This document shows positions 9,075 through 16,796 of a stretch of 45,964 nucleotides of DNA, one piece after another (the first letter of the stretch is position 1; the number at the start of each line of letters is the position of its first letter). Location: the NCBI GenBank assembly GCA_019187405.1, contig JABAQZ010000030.1:1-45964 (forward strand), in the 5' to 3' direction. Source of the DNA: Ignavibacteria bacterium. GTDB lineage: Bacteria; Bacteroidota; Ignavibacteria; Tepidaquicellales; Tepidaquicellaceae. The notes under the pieces were generated by a model. That model made no database searches, was not told the DNA's origin, and saw nothing but the letters and a program-made list of their open reading frames with translations. Made by a program: the position numbers and the translations under genes.

Positions 9075-9248
9075 TTATTTAGCCGGCTTTTTCTTTCTTA
9101 TTTCCTTATACAGCATCCTGCATGCTTTGCTTATTACCGTGTCCTGATCTGTCTGTAGTAATGACTGAATCTCCTTTATCAGTGAATGTGTCCGGGGTTT
9201 CAGCCGGTAACCTTTCGCCACCTTTTTTATTTTCTTCTTTACGATCAT
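9075..9248 (-). CDS. Small ribbon-helix-helix-like protein, 57 aa
   Basis: This short ORF starts at ATG 9248 and ends with TAA at 9075. The product begins MIVKKKIKKVAKGYRLKP, continues with a helix HSLIKEIQSLL, a turn, and a second helix DTVISKACRMLYKEI, and ends RKKKPAK. A strand resembling KGYRLKP followed by two helices is the pattern of ribbon-helix-helix DNA-binding proteins. A perfect inverted repeat (TGTACTCCGGC arms, 9265-9294) lies 17-46 nt upstream of the start, a natural operator position. The start codon and upstream region lie in a repeat whose second copy (14399-14605) carries only the first nine or so codons. A function as an autoregulated repressor is inference; no family was confirmed. 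Confidence 0.55.
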   Translation of the reverse strand: MIVKKKIKKVAKGYRLKPRTHSLIKEIQSLLQTDQDTVISKACRMLYKEIRKKKPAK

Positions 9249-9429
9249 TACACGTTTTGTTTAATGTACTCCGGCTGCGCGCCGCCGGAGTACAAATATT
9301 TTGTTCCTTCAAATTCACTTAATCTTTTTTCAAAGAACAACATTGAATATTTTCTTTTTAATGAACAATAAATACTTAACTCCATTCTGCTGTTTTTTAA
9401 CAGAATAATTTTATTGCCCGTTTATTTTA
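9223..9429. repeat. 207-bp direct repeat B, copy 1 (3' flank plus palindrome)
   Basis: This stretch matches 14399-14605 with only a few small differences. It contains the stop codon of the T9SS gene at 9422, an A/T-rich hairpin (ATTCTG/CAGAAT arms near 9385-9407), a GC-rich perfect palindrome with 11-bp arms at 9265-9275 and 9284-9294, and the first codons of the small RHH-like gene. The GC-rich palindrome stands out in this AT-rich sequence and has no T-run after it, so it looks more like a REP element or an operator than a terminator. The remaining part of the 8896-9421 gap holds only the terminator and the small gene. Confidence 0.85.
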
Positions 9430-11599
9430 CCAGCATCATCTTCTTCACTTGCTGAAATCCATTAGCTGTAATTTTATAAAAATACATCCCGCTCGACAAA
9501 TGTGATGCATCGAAGTTAATTGAATGTGTTCCAGAGTTTAATTGTTCATTTACCAGCACCGCAACTTCCCTACCCGAAATGTCATACACCGAAAGTTTTA
9601 CAATTGATGAATTCGGGATTGTAAATTTGATTGTTGTTGACGGATTGAAAGGATTCGGAAAGTTGTCTTCCAGTCTAAAAGATTCATTGACATCTTTTGC
9701 TGTTTTAGTCTCAATCATCTGAGTGCTTCGGCCGCTTAATGGTGGCTCATCCATCGGATTTCTTGAAACAATCATCTTAAAAGCATTATTGTCGACTATT
9801 AAGAAATCACTTCCATCAGTTACTAAATCTCCATTGATATCAGATGTAACATATCCGGTCAATGAGCTCAACACGGAATTGTCCATAAAGGATAAATCTG
9901 CCCCATCGATTACTTTATCCTGATCGCAATCTCCGCTGAAAACGCAATGTCTGCTTCCTTTTAATACCAGATTATTTCCGAATGCTTGTGATGAGCTTGT
10001 CGTGAAATCATAATCAGCAATTCCATTAGTTATCAATATCCCGCCACTACTCCAGGTTTCAACCGAATTTCTATGTTTTACCACTATATAATATTGGGAT
10101 CCCGGAGAACTATTATTAAAAATAAAGATTCCTTTTCCTGCTGAATCAAGTGTAGTCTTAGCAGAATCCGATATTCCAAAAGGTGGAGTCGTATTCCTCA
10201 ATAAAACTGTTACAGAATCGCGAACCATTTTGTCAGTAACTGAATTATAAAGACCTTCTATAAGTGCAGTGAGTCTTAAACCTGATTGAGAATACTTTAC
10301 GGTCGCAAGTTTAGAGGTTGACGATGCATCCGGGCTCTTACCTACTACATAAACGTTTCCCGAATTATCGATTTTCATCCCATTCAAAGTATATGCGGCT
10401 GTTGGGCTTCCGTATATTTGCAGCCAATTCTGATTTCCGTCTTTATCGTATTTTATGGTTGCAAAATTTTCAAATGAACTTTCACAACTCAGACCTGCAA
10501 CATAGATGCTACCCATCTCATCAACTTCAATTGCTTTTCCATAATCACCGTTATTTGCTCCGGCACCGTCATATCTACTTACCCATTGTTCCACACCATT
10601 TGGATTATACTTTACTGTGGCAAAATCATAGTTTCGTCCCGAGCAACTTGTACTTGCGCCAGTCACAAAAACATTTCCTGAACCGTCTACTGCAAGTGAA
10701 GTTGCAAAATCACTCAAGTATCCGTTGCATGGTCCGTTGTAACTTCTAATCCATAAAGAATCACCTGTTGTTGCATTAAGCTTCATGGTTAAATAATCTC
10801 CGCCTGTTCCCGGCGTTCCATGCACCCCGCAGACGAAAACATTTCCCGAATTATCCGCCTTTACAAAACTGCCTTCTGATCCTATTCCGGGAAGTCCAAT
10901 GTAATTATTAATCCATTCCAGGGTTCCTCCCGAATTGTATTTGATTGTTACGACATTCAATCCGGTTCTTCCGGTTGTATAAGAGTTACCGTTTTTATCC
11001 ACATCAAATCCTAACACAAAGTCGTTTGCAGTTCCGGAACTATTGTATGTCTGTGACCACTGTAAGACTCCGCTGGAATTATACTTTATTACAATATTAT
11101 CAAAACCAGTGCCGGGTGTTACTTGAGAATGTCCTGCGACATAAACATTTCCGGAATCATCAAGTTTTAGCTTGGGTGTATAATCCTCAAATCCTCTGTG
11201 AAATATTCTTGTCCATAGCGAATCGCCATTGGAATTAAATTTGATAACAAGTGCATTCATGCCTGTTGGATTGCTGTAAGTAGTGCCACTCATTATTACA
11301 TTTCCGGCATTATCCACGGCTACACAATATCCTCTGCTGTCAGGACCATTTTCATATTTTCTCTCCCATAAAATGCTGCCTGCCGAATTGTATTTAACCA
11401 GATAGGCGGCTCGATCCCAAACTATCCCGACTGAATAAACCATTCCGTTATTATCGACAGCAACCGAATGACCGATGGCGCAGCAATACCCGGGATAAGT
11501 ACTTTCTGTAGCCCACATTTGTGTGACCTGAGCGTTGCTTGAATATGCTGATACTAATAATGTTATCAGCATTGCTATTACCAATTTTAGTGTTTTCAT
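9422..11599 (-). CDS. Secreted SBBP propeller, dockerin and T9SS sorting domain
   Basis: From the ATG at 11599 the product has 725 residues: signal peptide MKTLKLVIAMLITLLVSAYS and following, then SBBP repeats over about residues 30-430 (blocks such as NVYVAGHSQ, FDNIVIKYNSSG). A transthyretin-like domain with KHRNSVETWSS and YDFTTSSSQAFGNN comes next, then a dockerin (DCDQDKVIDGADL and DINGDLVTDGSDF). The last about 80 residues are a type A T9SS sorting domain with FPNPFNPSTTI, YDISGREVAVL and YFYKI. The frame continues 24 codons upstream to ATG 11671, which has a strong AAGGAG ribosome site. I prefer 11599 because it places the signal peptide at the N-terminus and its upstream AAAAGGAAAACAAGG resembles that of the gene at 16142. 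The dockerin has a degenerate first repeat tail (MDNSVLSSLTG). Confidence 0.85.
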   Translation of the reverse strand: MKTLKLVIAMLITLLVSAYSSNAQVTQMWATESTYPGYCCAIGHSVAVDNNGMVYSVGIVWDRAAYLVKYNSAGSILWERKYENGPDSRGYCVAVDNAGNVIMSGTTYSNPTGMNALVIKFNSNGDSLWTRIFHRGFEDYTPKLKLDDSGNVYVAGHSQVTPGTGFDNIVIKYNSSGVLQWSQTYNSSGTANDFVLGFDVDKNGNSYTTGRTGLNVVTIKYNSGGTLEWINNYIGLPGIGSEGSFVKADNSGNVFVCGVHGTPGTGGDYLTMKLNATTGDSLWIRSYNGPCNGYLSDFATSLAVDGSGNVFVTGASTSCSGRNYDFATVKYNPNGVEQWVSRYDGAGANNGDYGKAIEVDEMGSIYVAGLSCESSFENFATIKYDKDGNQNWLQIYGSPTAAYTLNGMKIDNSGNVYVVGKSPDASSTSKLATVKYSQSGLRLTALIEGLYNSVTDKMVRDSVTVLLRNTTPPFGISDSAKTTLDSAGKGIFIFNNSSPGSQYYIVVKHRNSVETWSSGGILITNGIADYDFTTSSSQAFGNNLVLKGSRHCVFSGDCDQDKVIDGADLSFMDNSVLSSLTGYVTSDINGDLVTDGSDFLIVDNNAFKMIVSRNPMDEPPLSGRSTQMIETKTAKDVNESFRLEDNFPNPFNPSTTIKFTIPNSSIVKLSVYDISGREVAVLVNEQLNSGTHSINFDASHLSSGMYFYKITANGFQQVKKMMLVK

Positions 11600-11702
11600 T
11601 CCTTGTTTTCCTTTTAATTTGATTTTATAAACAGTTTGGATTTCCAATGATTTTAAAATTTTCTTTTCCATTTTGAACTCCTTTTTTTAAGAAAATTTAA
11701 TT

Positions 11703-11852
11703 TTATTTTAGATTAAAATTCCCGCCGTCGTTGATGTTCCCAAAAAACTTGTATCTGCGCATCTTTGATTTTAAGTTATCGCCGTTCAAACTTTTTAGGT
11801 CATCAACGACATTATCAATTGCGGTAATATGTATCTTGCCTTGGTTATTAAA
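11703..11852 (-). other. Open 49-codon frame, possible gene remnant
   Basis: Just downstream of the gene at 11858, a frame without a usual start codon runs from a TAG at 11853-11855 to a TAA at 11703. It reads NNQGKIHITAIDNVVDDL, then KSLNGDNLKSKMRRYKFFG and NINDGGNFNLK. The composition looks like real protein rather than random translation, so it may be the remaining C-terminus of a gene whose body was lost, perhaps when the neighbouring 3' ends were exchanged. A 10-bp inverted repeat (GTCGTTGATG / CATCAACGAC) lies at its two sides. No family is recognised. Confidence 0.25.
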
Positions 11853-11856
11853 CTAT

Positions 11857-12412
11857 TTTATTTTATAAGAACCATTCTCTTCTCTGATGTAAAGCTTTGT
11901 CCGCCGTTGTGCACCGATATCCTGTATAGATATACTCCCGTTGACAGATTTAATGCATTGAATTCAGCTGTGTGATACCCTGCAGACTTGTATTCATTCA
12001 CAAGTGTAACTATTTCCTTTCCGGTCATATCGTATACTTTCAAACTTACATTTGCATCAACAGGAAGATCATAATTAATCTTTGTTGACGGATTGAACGG
12101 ATTCGGATAGTTTTGTGATAAGCTGAATTTCTCCGGTGATCCGACTATTACTTCATTTGCAAGATTGAAGTATTCAAAGTTTCCGTTATAATCAATCTGC
12201 TTCAGTCTGTAATTGTATTTCCCCTGATCCAGTCCTCTGTCGGTGAAACTGTAATTTTTCATTTCATTGGTTGTACCATTTCCGCTCACATAGCCGACCT
12301 TTTTCCAATCGACCGGTGTCTGTGGATTTACATCTGATCTTTCTACTTCAAATCCTGAATTGTTAACTTCACGAACTGTGCTCCAGTTTAATGTAACATT
12401 GCTTCCGCTGAC
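11857..12412. repeat. 556-bp direct repeat C, copy 1 (C-terminal coding block)
   Basis: This block matches 14597-15152 without gaps and with only about half a dozen substitutions. It encodes the last about 185 residues of two otherwise different secreted proteins: the end of a fibronectin-like segment, a linker and the T9SS sorting domain. Similarity ends abruptly at the start of the GSNVTLNWSTVREV segment and again at the stop codon. Confidence 0.92.
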
Positions 12413-14323
12413 ACTCGAGATAAATGATGCAAGTTCAACAGGCAAAGCGGAATTATTTCCGCCAAATGCTACAGCAATCGGTGAACTAAATAATGGTCCT
12501 GCATTCACTAGAGAAGATCCTGTCCATCTTCTGTAACTAATTGCTGCTGTTCCTGCAGCATTCTGTATTCCGACAGTATGAGATCCAAGATTATATGCTT
12601 TATATTTTTCTATGAAAAGACTTCCCGTCAATACGTCATTATACTGATAGATTATTATTCCGTCTACTACCGGTCCAGGCATCGTTTCCAATATTACCTG
12701 GAAAGTTATATAATCTGTCGGAAGCACAGCTCCATAGTTTGGAATCTTATCATAAGTAAAAATTAATTTTGATCCGCTGACTTTATATGAAATTCTATTT
12801 TCCGGAACATCTGCATCTGAAAGGTTAAAATCTTTCCACATCGGAAACAGTCCTGGCTGAATTGCACTTGTACTTGGAATTGACAATGTGCTATTGTCAT
12901 CAAGTTTCGATGAATTATTTGTTTGTGTTAATCCGATAAGCCCATTTGTTGAAATAAAAAATGAATCATAGTTAATTCCATTAAATCTAAAATAGTCTCC
13001 CGATGGAAGAATATTGCCAAGACTCCAGTAACCGTCATCAAGAGTCCCAGTAAATATTCCCGAAGCGGCATTTACTCCGTTAACTACAAGACTTGTACTT
13101 CCTGTTGTATCTTCCCAGTAAAAAGTCGGAGTACTCGGAGCAATAGAACCGCAGGAAGTATTGTTTGCATAATAATAAGTGCTGGGGGTTAATGTAGAAT
13201 AACCGTAACTGGAATTTCCAGCTAAAGTATAACTCCCTTCAATTCTATCATTCGCTGTATTTGCATCACATACTGCAGAAGAATAAATCCAATAATCAAA
13301 ACCTATTGACGTCGATAATGGGTCAAATGTAATATCAGCATATTCTCCGGGATCTAAACTTGGAATAACTTTTGTACTAAAGTAATATGTACTTGGAGAA
13401 AAAGGATTGTTTCTATAAGTAACACTTATGTTGGTTTGAGTAGTTGTTCCTACATTCTGAAACCTTGCTTTCGGTCCTGTCAAAGCACAGTCTTCAATAT
13501 CTTTATAAGGATATAAATTAACTACAGCACGAATATCACACGAAGCTGCAGGAAATCCAAATCTTGTTTCTGGCCGGAAATTTGAAGATGATCCTATAGC
13601 ACCGGGAAGTGAAGTTGACTGGTAAGTAAAAATATTCCCTCCGGAATTCGAACATGATACTGTGGGAGTATTAGCAGCAGCCAGCACAGCATCGGTTGTT
13701 TTATAGACATAAATTATTATTACTCCGTTTCCAGGGGTGTAAGTATAAGGAGAAGTACCGGGACCACCAAATGGTAAATCAATATCAATTTCATTAAACC
13801 CGGATGGAATTGTTATAATCCCGTCATAGACTTTTGTGAAACCGGTTCCCATTGTATCAATGTAAGTTCCGCTAAGATTAAGTGCCGTACCAAGTGTATC
13901 CTTAATATAAATTCTTAAGTTTCCTGTTGTAGTTACACCTTGACTTGTCGGCGCTCCGGCTCCGATAGGATTATTCCATGTCCATCCGATTGATGTGAGG
14001 AGTAATGGAGAAGTTCCCAACACACTCATTTCAGAACCTTTTATTATATATCTGCAGTTATTAAATCTCTTACTCCCCTGAGGAGCTCTTGCGTTTGTTG
14101 AAGTAGAGTTGTTATTTTTTAAAACCGTAGTTAATCCGACCCCTCCTAAGTTAGCATCTGTAATGTTATTACTTCCGGATGAGTACATTGAATTCTGATT
14201 ATTAAATGCTGCATCTCCGTATTCATTTGTCAATACAGAATTAGTTTTATCCTGTGAGATTGAATTTGAATATGATACAAATGATAATATTATAAAGAAT
14301 AAAGTAATTAATTTCGTTTTCAT
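11858..14323 (-). CDS. Large secreted T9SS cargo protein, function unknown
   Basis: The 821-residue product starts with a signal peptide (about 1-24). Residues about 90-250 form a beta-rich region with GSEMSVLGTSPLLLTSIGWTW. Residues about 260-370 resemble an adhesin/CARDB-like beta domain (CDIRAVVNLYPYKDIEDCAL and following). Residues about 380-620 are another beta-rich region with WSLGNILPSGDYFRFNGINY. A fibronectin-like segment begins at PVELASFISSVSGSNVTLNW, and the last about 85 residues are the T9SS sorting domain (SLSQNYPNPFNPSTKI, YDMTGKEIVTL, GVYLYRI). No catalytic motif is visible, so a surface adhesin is possible. The terminal 185 residues are nearly identical to those of the next gene upstream on this strand. 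Confidence 0.82.
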   Translation of the reverse strand: MKTKLITLFFIILSFVSYSNSISQDKTNSVLTNEYGDAAFNNQNSMYSSGSNNITDANLGGVGLTTVLKNNNSTSTNARAPQGSKRFNNCRYIIKGSEMSVLGTSPLLLTSIGWTWNNPIGAGAPTSQGVTTTGNLRIYIKDTLGTALNLSGTYIDTMGTGFTKVYDGIITIPSGFNEIDIDLPFGGPGTSPYTYTPGNGVIIIYVYKTTDAVLAAANTPTVSCSNSGGNIFTYQSTSLPGAIGSSSNFRPETRFGFPAASCDIRAVVNLYPYKDIEDCALTGPKARFQNVGTTTQTNISVTYRNNPFSPSTYYFSTKVIPSLDPGEYADITFDPLSTSIGFDYWIYSSAVCDANTANDRIEGSYTLAGNSSYGYSTLTPSTYYYANNTSCGSIAPSTPTFYWEDTTGSTSLVVNGVNAASGIFTGTLDDGYWSLGNILPSGDYFRFNGINYDSFFISTNGLIGLTQTNNSSKLDDNSTLSIPSTSAIQPGLFPMWKDFNLSDADVPENRISYKVSGSKLIFTYDKIPNYGAVLPTDYITFQVILETMPGPVVDGIIIYQYNDVLTGSLFIEKYKAYNLGSHTVGIQNAAGTAAISYRRWTGSSLVNAGPLFSSPIAVAFGGNNSALPVELASFISSVSGSNVTLNWSTVREVNNSGFEVERSDVNPQTPVDWKKVGYVSGNGTTNEMKNYSFTDRGLDQGKYNYRLKQIDYNGNFEYFNLANEVIVGSPEKFSLSQNYPNPFNPSTKINYDLPVDANVSLKVYDMTGKEIVTLVNEYKSAGYHTAEFNALNLSTGVYLYRISVHNGGQSFTSEKRMVLIK

Positions 14324-14378
14324 TTTTTTGGGTTAATTATTTTTAAAATGTAAATTTAGAATTTCTCATTCATATTTT

Positions 14379-14423
14379 TTATTTCTCCCTTTTGCTACTT
14401 TTTATTTTCTTTTTTACGATCAT
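14379..14423 (-). pseudogene. Truncated second copy of the small RHH-like gene start
   Basis: Repeat B here carries the same ATG and first codons as the gene at 9248: MIVKKKIK, then SSKREK and a TAA, only 14 residues in all. The upstream palindrome (14440-14450/14459-14469) is intact. It looks like the promoter/operator end of the small gene, copied together with the 3' flank of a T9SS gene, without the body of the small gene. The start codon is at 14423. The remainder of 14324-14598 contains only repeat B. Confidence 0.45.
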
Positions 14424-14605
14424 TACACGTTTTGTTTAATGTACTCCGGCTGCGCGCCGCCGGAGTACAAATATTTTGTTCCTTCAAATTCACTTAATCT
14501 TTTTTTCAAAGAACAACATTGAATATTTTCTTTTTAATGAACAATAAATACTTAACTCCATTCTGCTGTTTTTTTACAGAATAATTTTATTGCCCGTTTA
14601 TTTTA
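14399..14605. repeat. 207-bp direct repeat B, copy 2
   Basis: Second copy of the 9223-9429 element in the same orientation, including the GC-rich 11-bp-arm palindrome and the small A/T hairpin. Its right end overlaps the left end of repeat C by the nonamer TTTATTTTA, which contains the stop codon of the gene at 14598. Confidence 0.88.
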
Positions 14606-15152
14606 TAAGAACCATTCTCTTCTCTGATGTAAAGCTTTGTCCGCCGTTGTGCACCGATATCCTGTATAGATATACTCCCGTTGACAGATTTAATGCATTG
14701 AATTCAGCTGTGTGATACCCTGCAGACTTGTATTCATTCACAAGTGTAACTATTTCCTTTCCGGTCATATCGTATACTTTCAAACTTACATTTGCATCAA
14801 CAGGAAGATCATAATTAATCTTTGTTGACGGATTGAACGGATTCGGATAGTTTTGTGATAAGCTGAATTTCTCCGGTGATCCGACTATTACTTCATTTGC
14901 AAGATTGAAGTATTCAAAGTTTCCGTTATAATCAATTTGCTTAAGTCTGTAATTGTATTTCCCCTGATCCAATCCTCTGTCCGTGAAACTGTAATTTTTC
15001 ATTTCATTGGTTGTACCATTTCCGCTCACATAGCCGACCTTTTTCCAATCGACCGGTATCTGTGGATTTACATCTGATCTTTCTACTTCAAATCCTGAAT
15101 TGTTAACTTCACGAACTGTGCTCCAGTTTAATGTAACATTGCTTCCGCTGAC
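14597..15152. repeat. 556-bp direct repeat C, copy 2
   Basis: Second copy of the block at 11857-12412 at a constant offset of 2740 bp with no indels. Differences are scattered single bases, for example in the CAATTTGCTTAAG segment. It supplies the whole C-terminal 185 residues of the gene at 14598. Confidence 0.92.
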
Positions 15153-16142
15153 TGTGGAAATGAATGAAGACATCTCAACGGGCAAAGGAATATCAGACAG
15201 GTATCTTGAAATTCCACCGTTATCTCTTACTGCCCAGATGAATAATCCGTGCGGGGATAAATTCATGTGGGTATATGTGCCGGTTGCTGTGTAATCGCTT
15301 GTCCAACTGCCGCCGTCATTTGTTGATTTATAAACGGATGAACCCCTGACATAGAACCATGTACTACCGGCTCCGGTTATACCTAATATATTACCTGTTC
15401 CTATTGCATTCACATTTGTCCAGTTGAATCCTCCGTTAGTAGAATAAAGCATGATATTGCCGCCGGTCATTAATCTTACACTAGAGTTTGCCCATACTGA
15501 CATTGAGTTTACAAGACCTGGCGTTGGATGTGTCAGTACCGTACCGTCTGCAAAAGGCTGATATATTCTTGTATTGTTGGTACCATAATAGATAAAGTAG
15601 CTTACACCATTCGGTTGACAAGCTGAATTATTCCATCCATACTCTCCGGGAGGAGCGGGATTGTATATTCCGGTGGAATCCCATGTGGTGCCAAAATCAA
15701 AACTAATAAATTGTGACCATCTTCCGCCCACAGGATCTCCATGCATACCACATACAGGAACTCCGTTGAATTTATTGATTGAATTTATAAATCCTCCGGG
15801 CTGATTGAATGTCTGTGTCCATGTCACGCCGCCGTCTGTTGTTTTGTAAACAACACCGGCTGTAAGACTTGCACCGCCGACTAAAGCAGTCATGGCATCT
15901 AAACCCCGAATGGTGTATAGACCTACAGAGGAATTTGGGGAATTTGTAACTATCCAATTAGTACCAGAATTGATTGTTCGTAAGACAACTCCGTTTTCAC
16001 CGCATGCCCAGACGACATTGTTATCCACTGCGGATACGGAATAAATTGCGGTAGTGATGCCTGATGACTGCTCAGTCCATTGTGCTGAAATGTTTCCTGA
16101 AAAACAAATGATACAAAATAAAGAAGTGAAAAATGTTTTCAT
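14598..16142 (-). CDS. Secreted BNR/YCF48-like propeller with T9SS sorting domain
   Basis: The 514-residue product has a signal peptide ending near SGNISAQ, then a beta-propeller of BNR/YCF48 type over about residues 25-320. Typical blocks are VLRTINSGTNW, VYKTTDGGVTW, FDFGTTWD, YSTNGGFNW and VYKSTNDGGSW. The fibronectin-like segment and sorting domain (NYPNPFNPSTKI to MVLIK) follow and are nearly identical to the 11858 product. In YCF48-like proteins the propeller is a protein-binding scaffold; in T9SS exoproteins its target is usually unknown. The upstream AAAAGGAAACAAAG just before the ATG is a plausible ribosome site. The downstream flank is repeat B, shared with the 9422 gene, so the 3' end is a mosaic. 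Confidence 0.87.
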   Translation of the reverse strand: MKTFFTSLFCIICFSGNISAQWTEQSSGITTAIYSVSAVDNNVVWACGENGVVLRTINSGTNWIVTNSPNSSVGLYTIRGLDAMTALVGGASLTAGVVYKTTDGGVTWTQTFNQPGGFINSINKFNGVPVCGMHGDPVGGRWSQFISFDFGTTWDSTGIYNPAPPGEYGWNNSACQPNGVSYFIYYGTNNTRIYQPFADGTVLTHPTPGLVNSMSVWANSSVRLMTGGNIMLYSTNGGFNWTNVNAIGTGNILGITGAGSTWFYVRGSSVYKSTNDGGSWTSDYTATGTYTHMNLSPHGLFIWAVRDNGGISRYLSDIPLPVEMSSFISTVSGSNVTLNWSTVREVNNSGFEVERSDVNPQIPVDWKKVGYVSGNGTTNEMKNYSFTDRGLDQGKYNYRLKQIDYNGNFEYFNLANEVIVGSPEKFSLSQNYPNPFNPSTKINYDLPVDANVSLKVYDMTGKEIVTLVNEYKSAGYHTAEFNALNLSTGVYLYRISVHNGGQSFTSEKRMVLIK

Positions 16143-16796
16143 CTTTGTTTCCTTTTTTTAAAGTTAATAAATGTTCTTTAGAATTTGTTGCCTTTAAGTT
16201 TTTAATGTATAAATTTGATGAATCTCTTTTGGTATATGAGTCAGTAAACTTTTTTGAAAGCTCAAAATAACATTGCGGCTTTCAAAGTTGTGATAATCAG
16301 AAAGAACAGGATTCAGAATATAAAAACCGGTTTTTGTAATTCATCTATGAGTTGTATCTGATGTTTATATTATGTGCGCTTACTGTGCTCACCCTGCGCA
16401 CTTTTTCGTGCACAATACAAAACTATGTCAATTAATATTTTTATCAAAAGAAAGTTTTTCCCGATTATTACAATAAAATTGTTTTCGAGAATTCTGATTT
16501 TGGAATACAGAAAGGCATTATGAATTGTTTAAGAAGTTTTTTGCAGTAAGCTGATGAAAATCACATTACAGTTTTATCTATGATTTGATTTGTCTCAAAC
16601 CTCCTTACCAAGTCCCAGCTCCTCAATCCTCTAAACCCAGCCTTAAAAATTGAGGATACAACAGAATTGAAGTTTTGTAACACTCCCTTACTTAGAAGGA
16701 AAAAGGAGGGTTCATTTTGGAGAAATTTATAAATTAGCAAGCAGTCTTTACCTCTGTAAAGCTCTGATTGATATACATCCGCTAAATCAGAAGCGG
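16143..16796. other. 654-bp intergenic region without a supported gene
   Basis: The region lies between the start of the 14598 gene and the end of the 16797 gene, both on the minus strand, so it contains the promoter and leader of the former. I see a small imperfect inverted repeat at about 16397-16425 (TGCGCAC and GTGCACA around a T-run), an imperfect CTCCC/GGAGG hairpin near 16683-16710, and a weak CCGCT/AGCGG hairpin near 16780-16795 just below the 16797 stop. No frame on either strand looks coding. Confidence 0.5.

Noticed and set aside
9265-9294. GC-rich palindrome as intrinsic terminator of the 9422 gene
   Set aside because: No T-run follows on the minus strand and its position just before a new start codon fits an operator or REP element better.
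9106-9318. 70-codon minus-strand frame overlapping the small RHH-like gene
   Set aside because: The overlapping 57-codon frame reads as strand-helix-helix protein, while this one is low-complexity and polar and starts inside the palindrome region.
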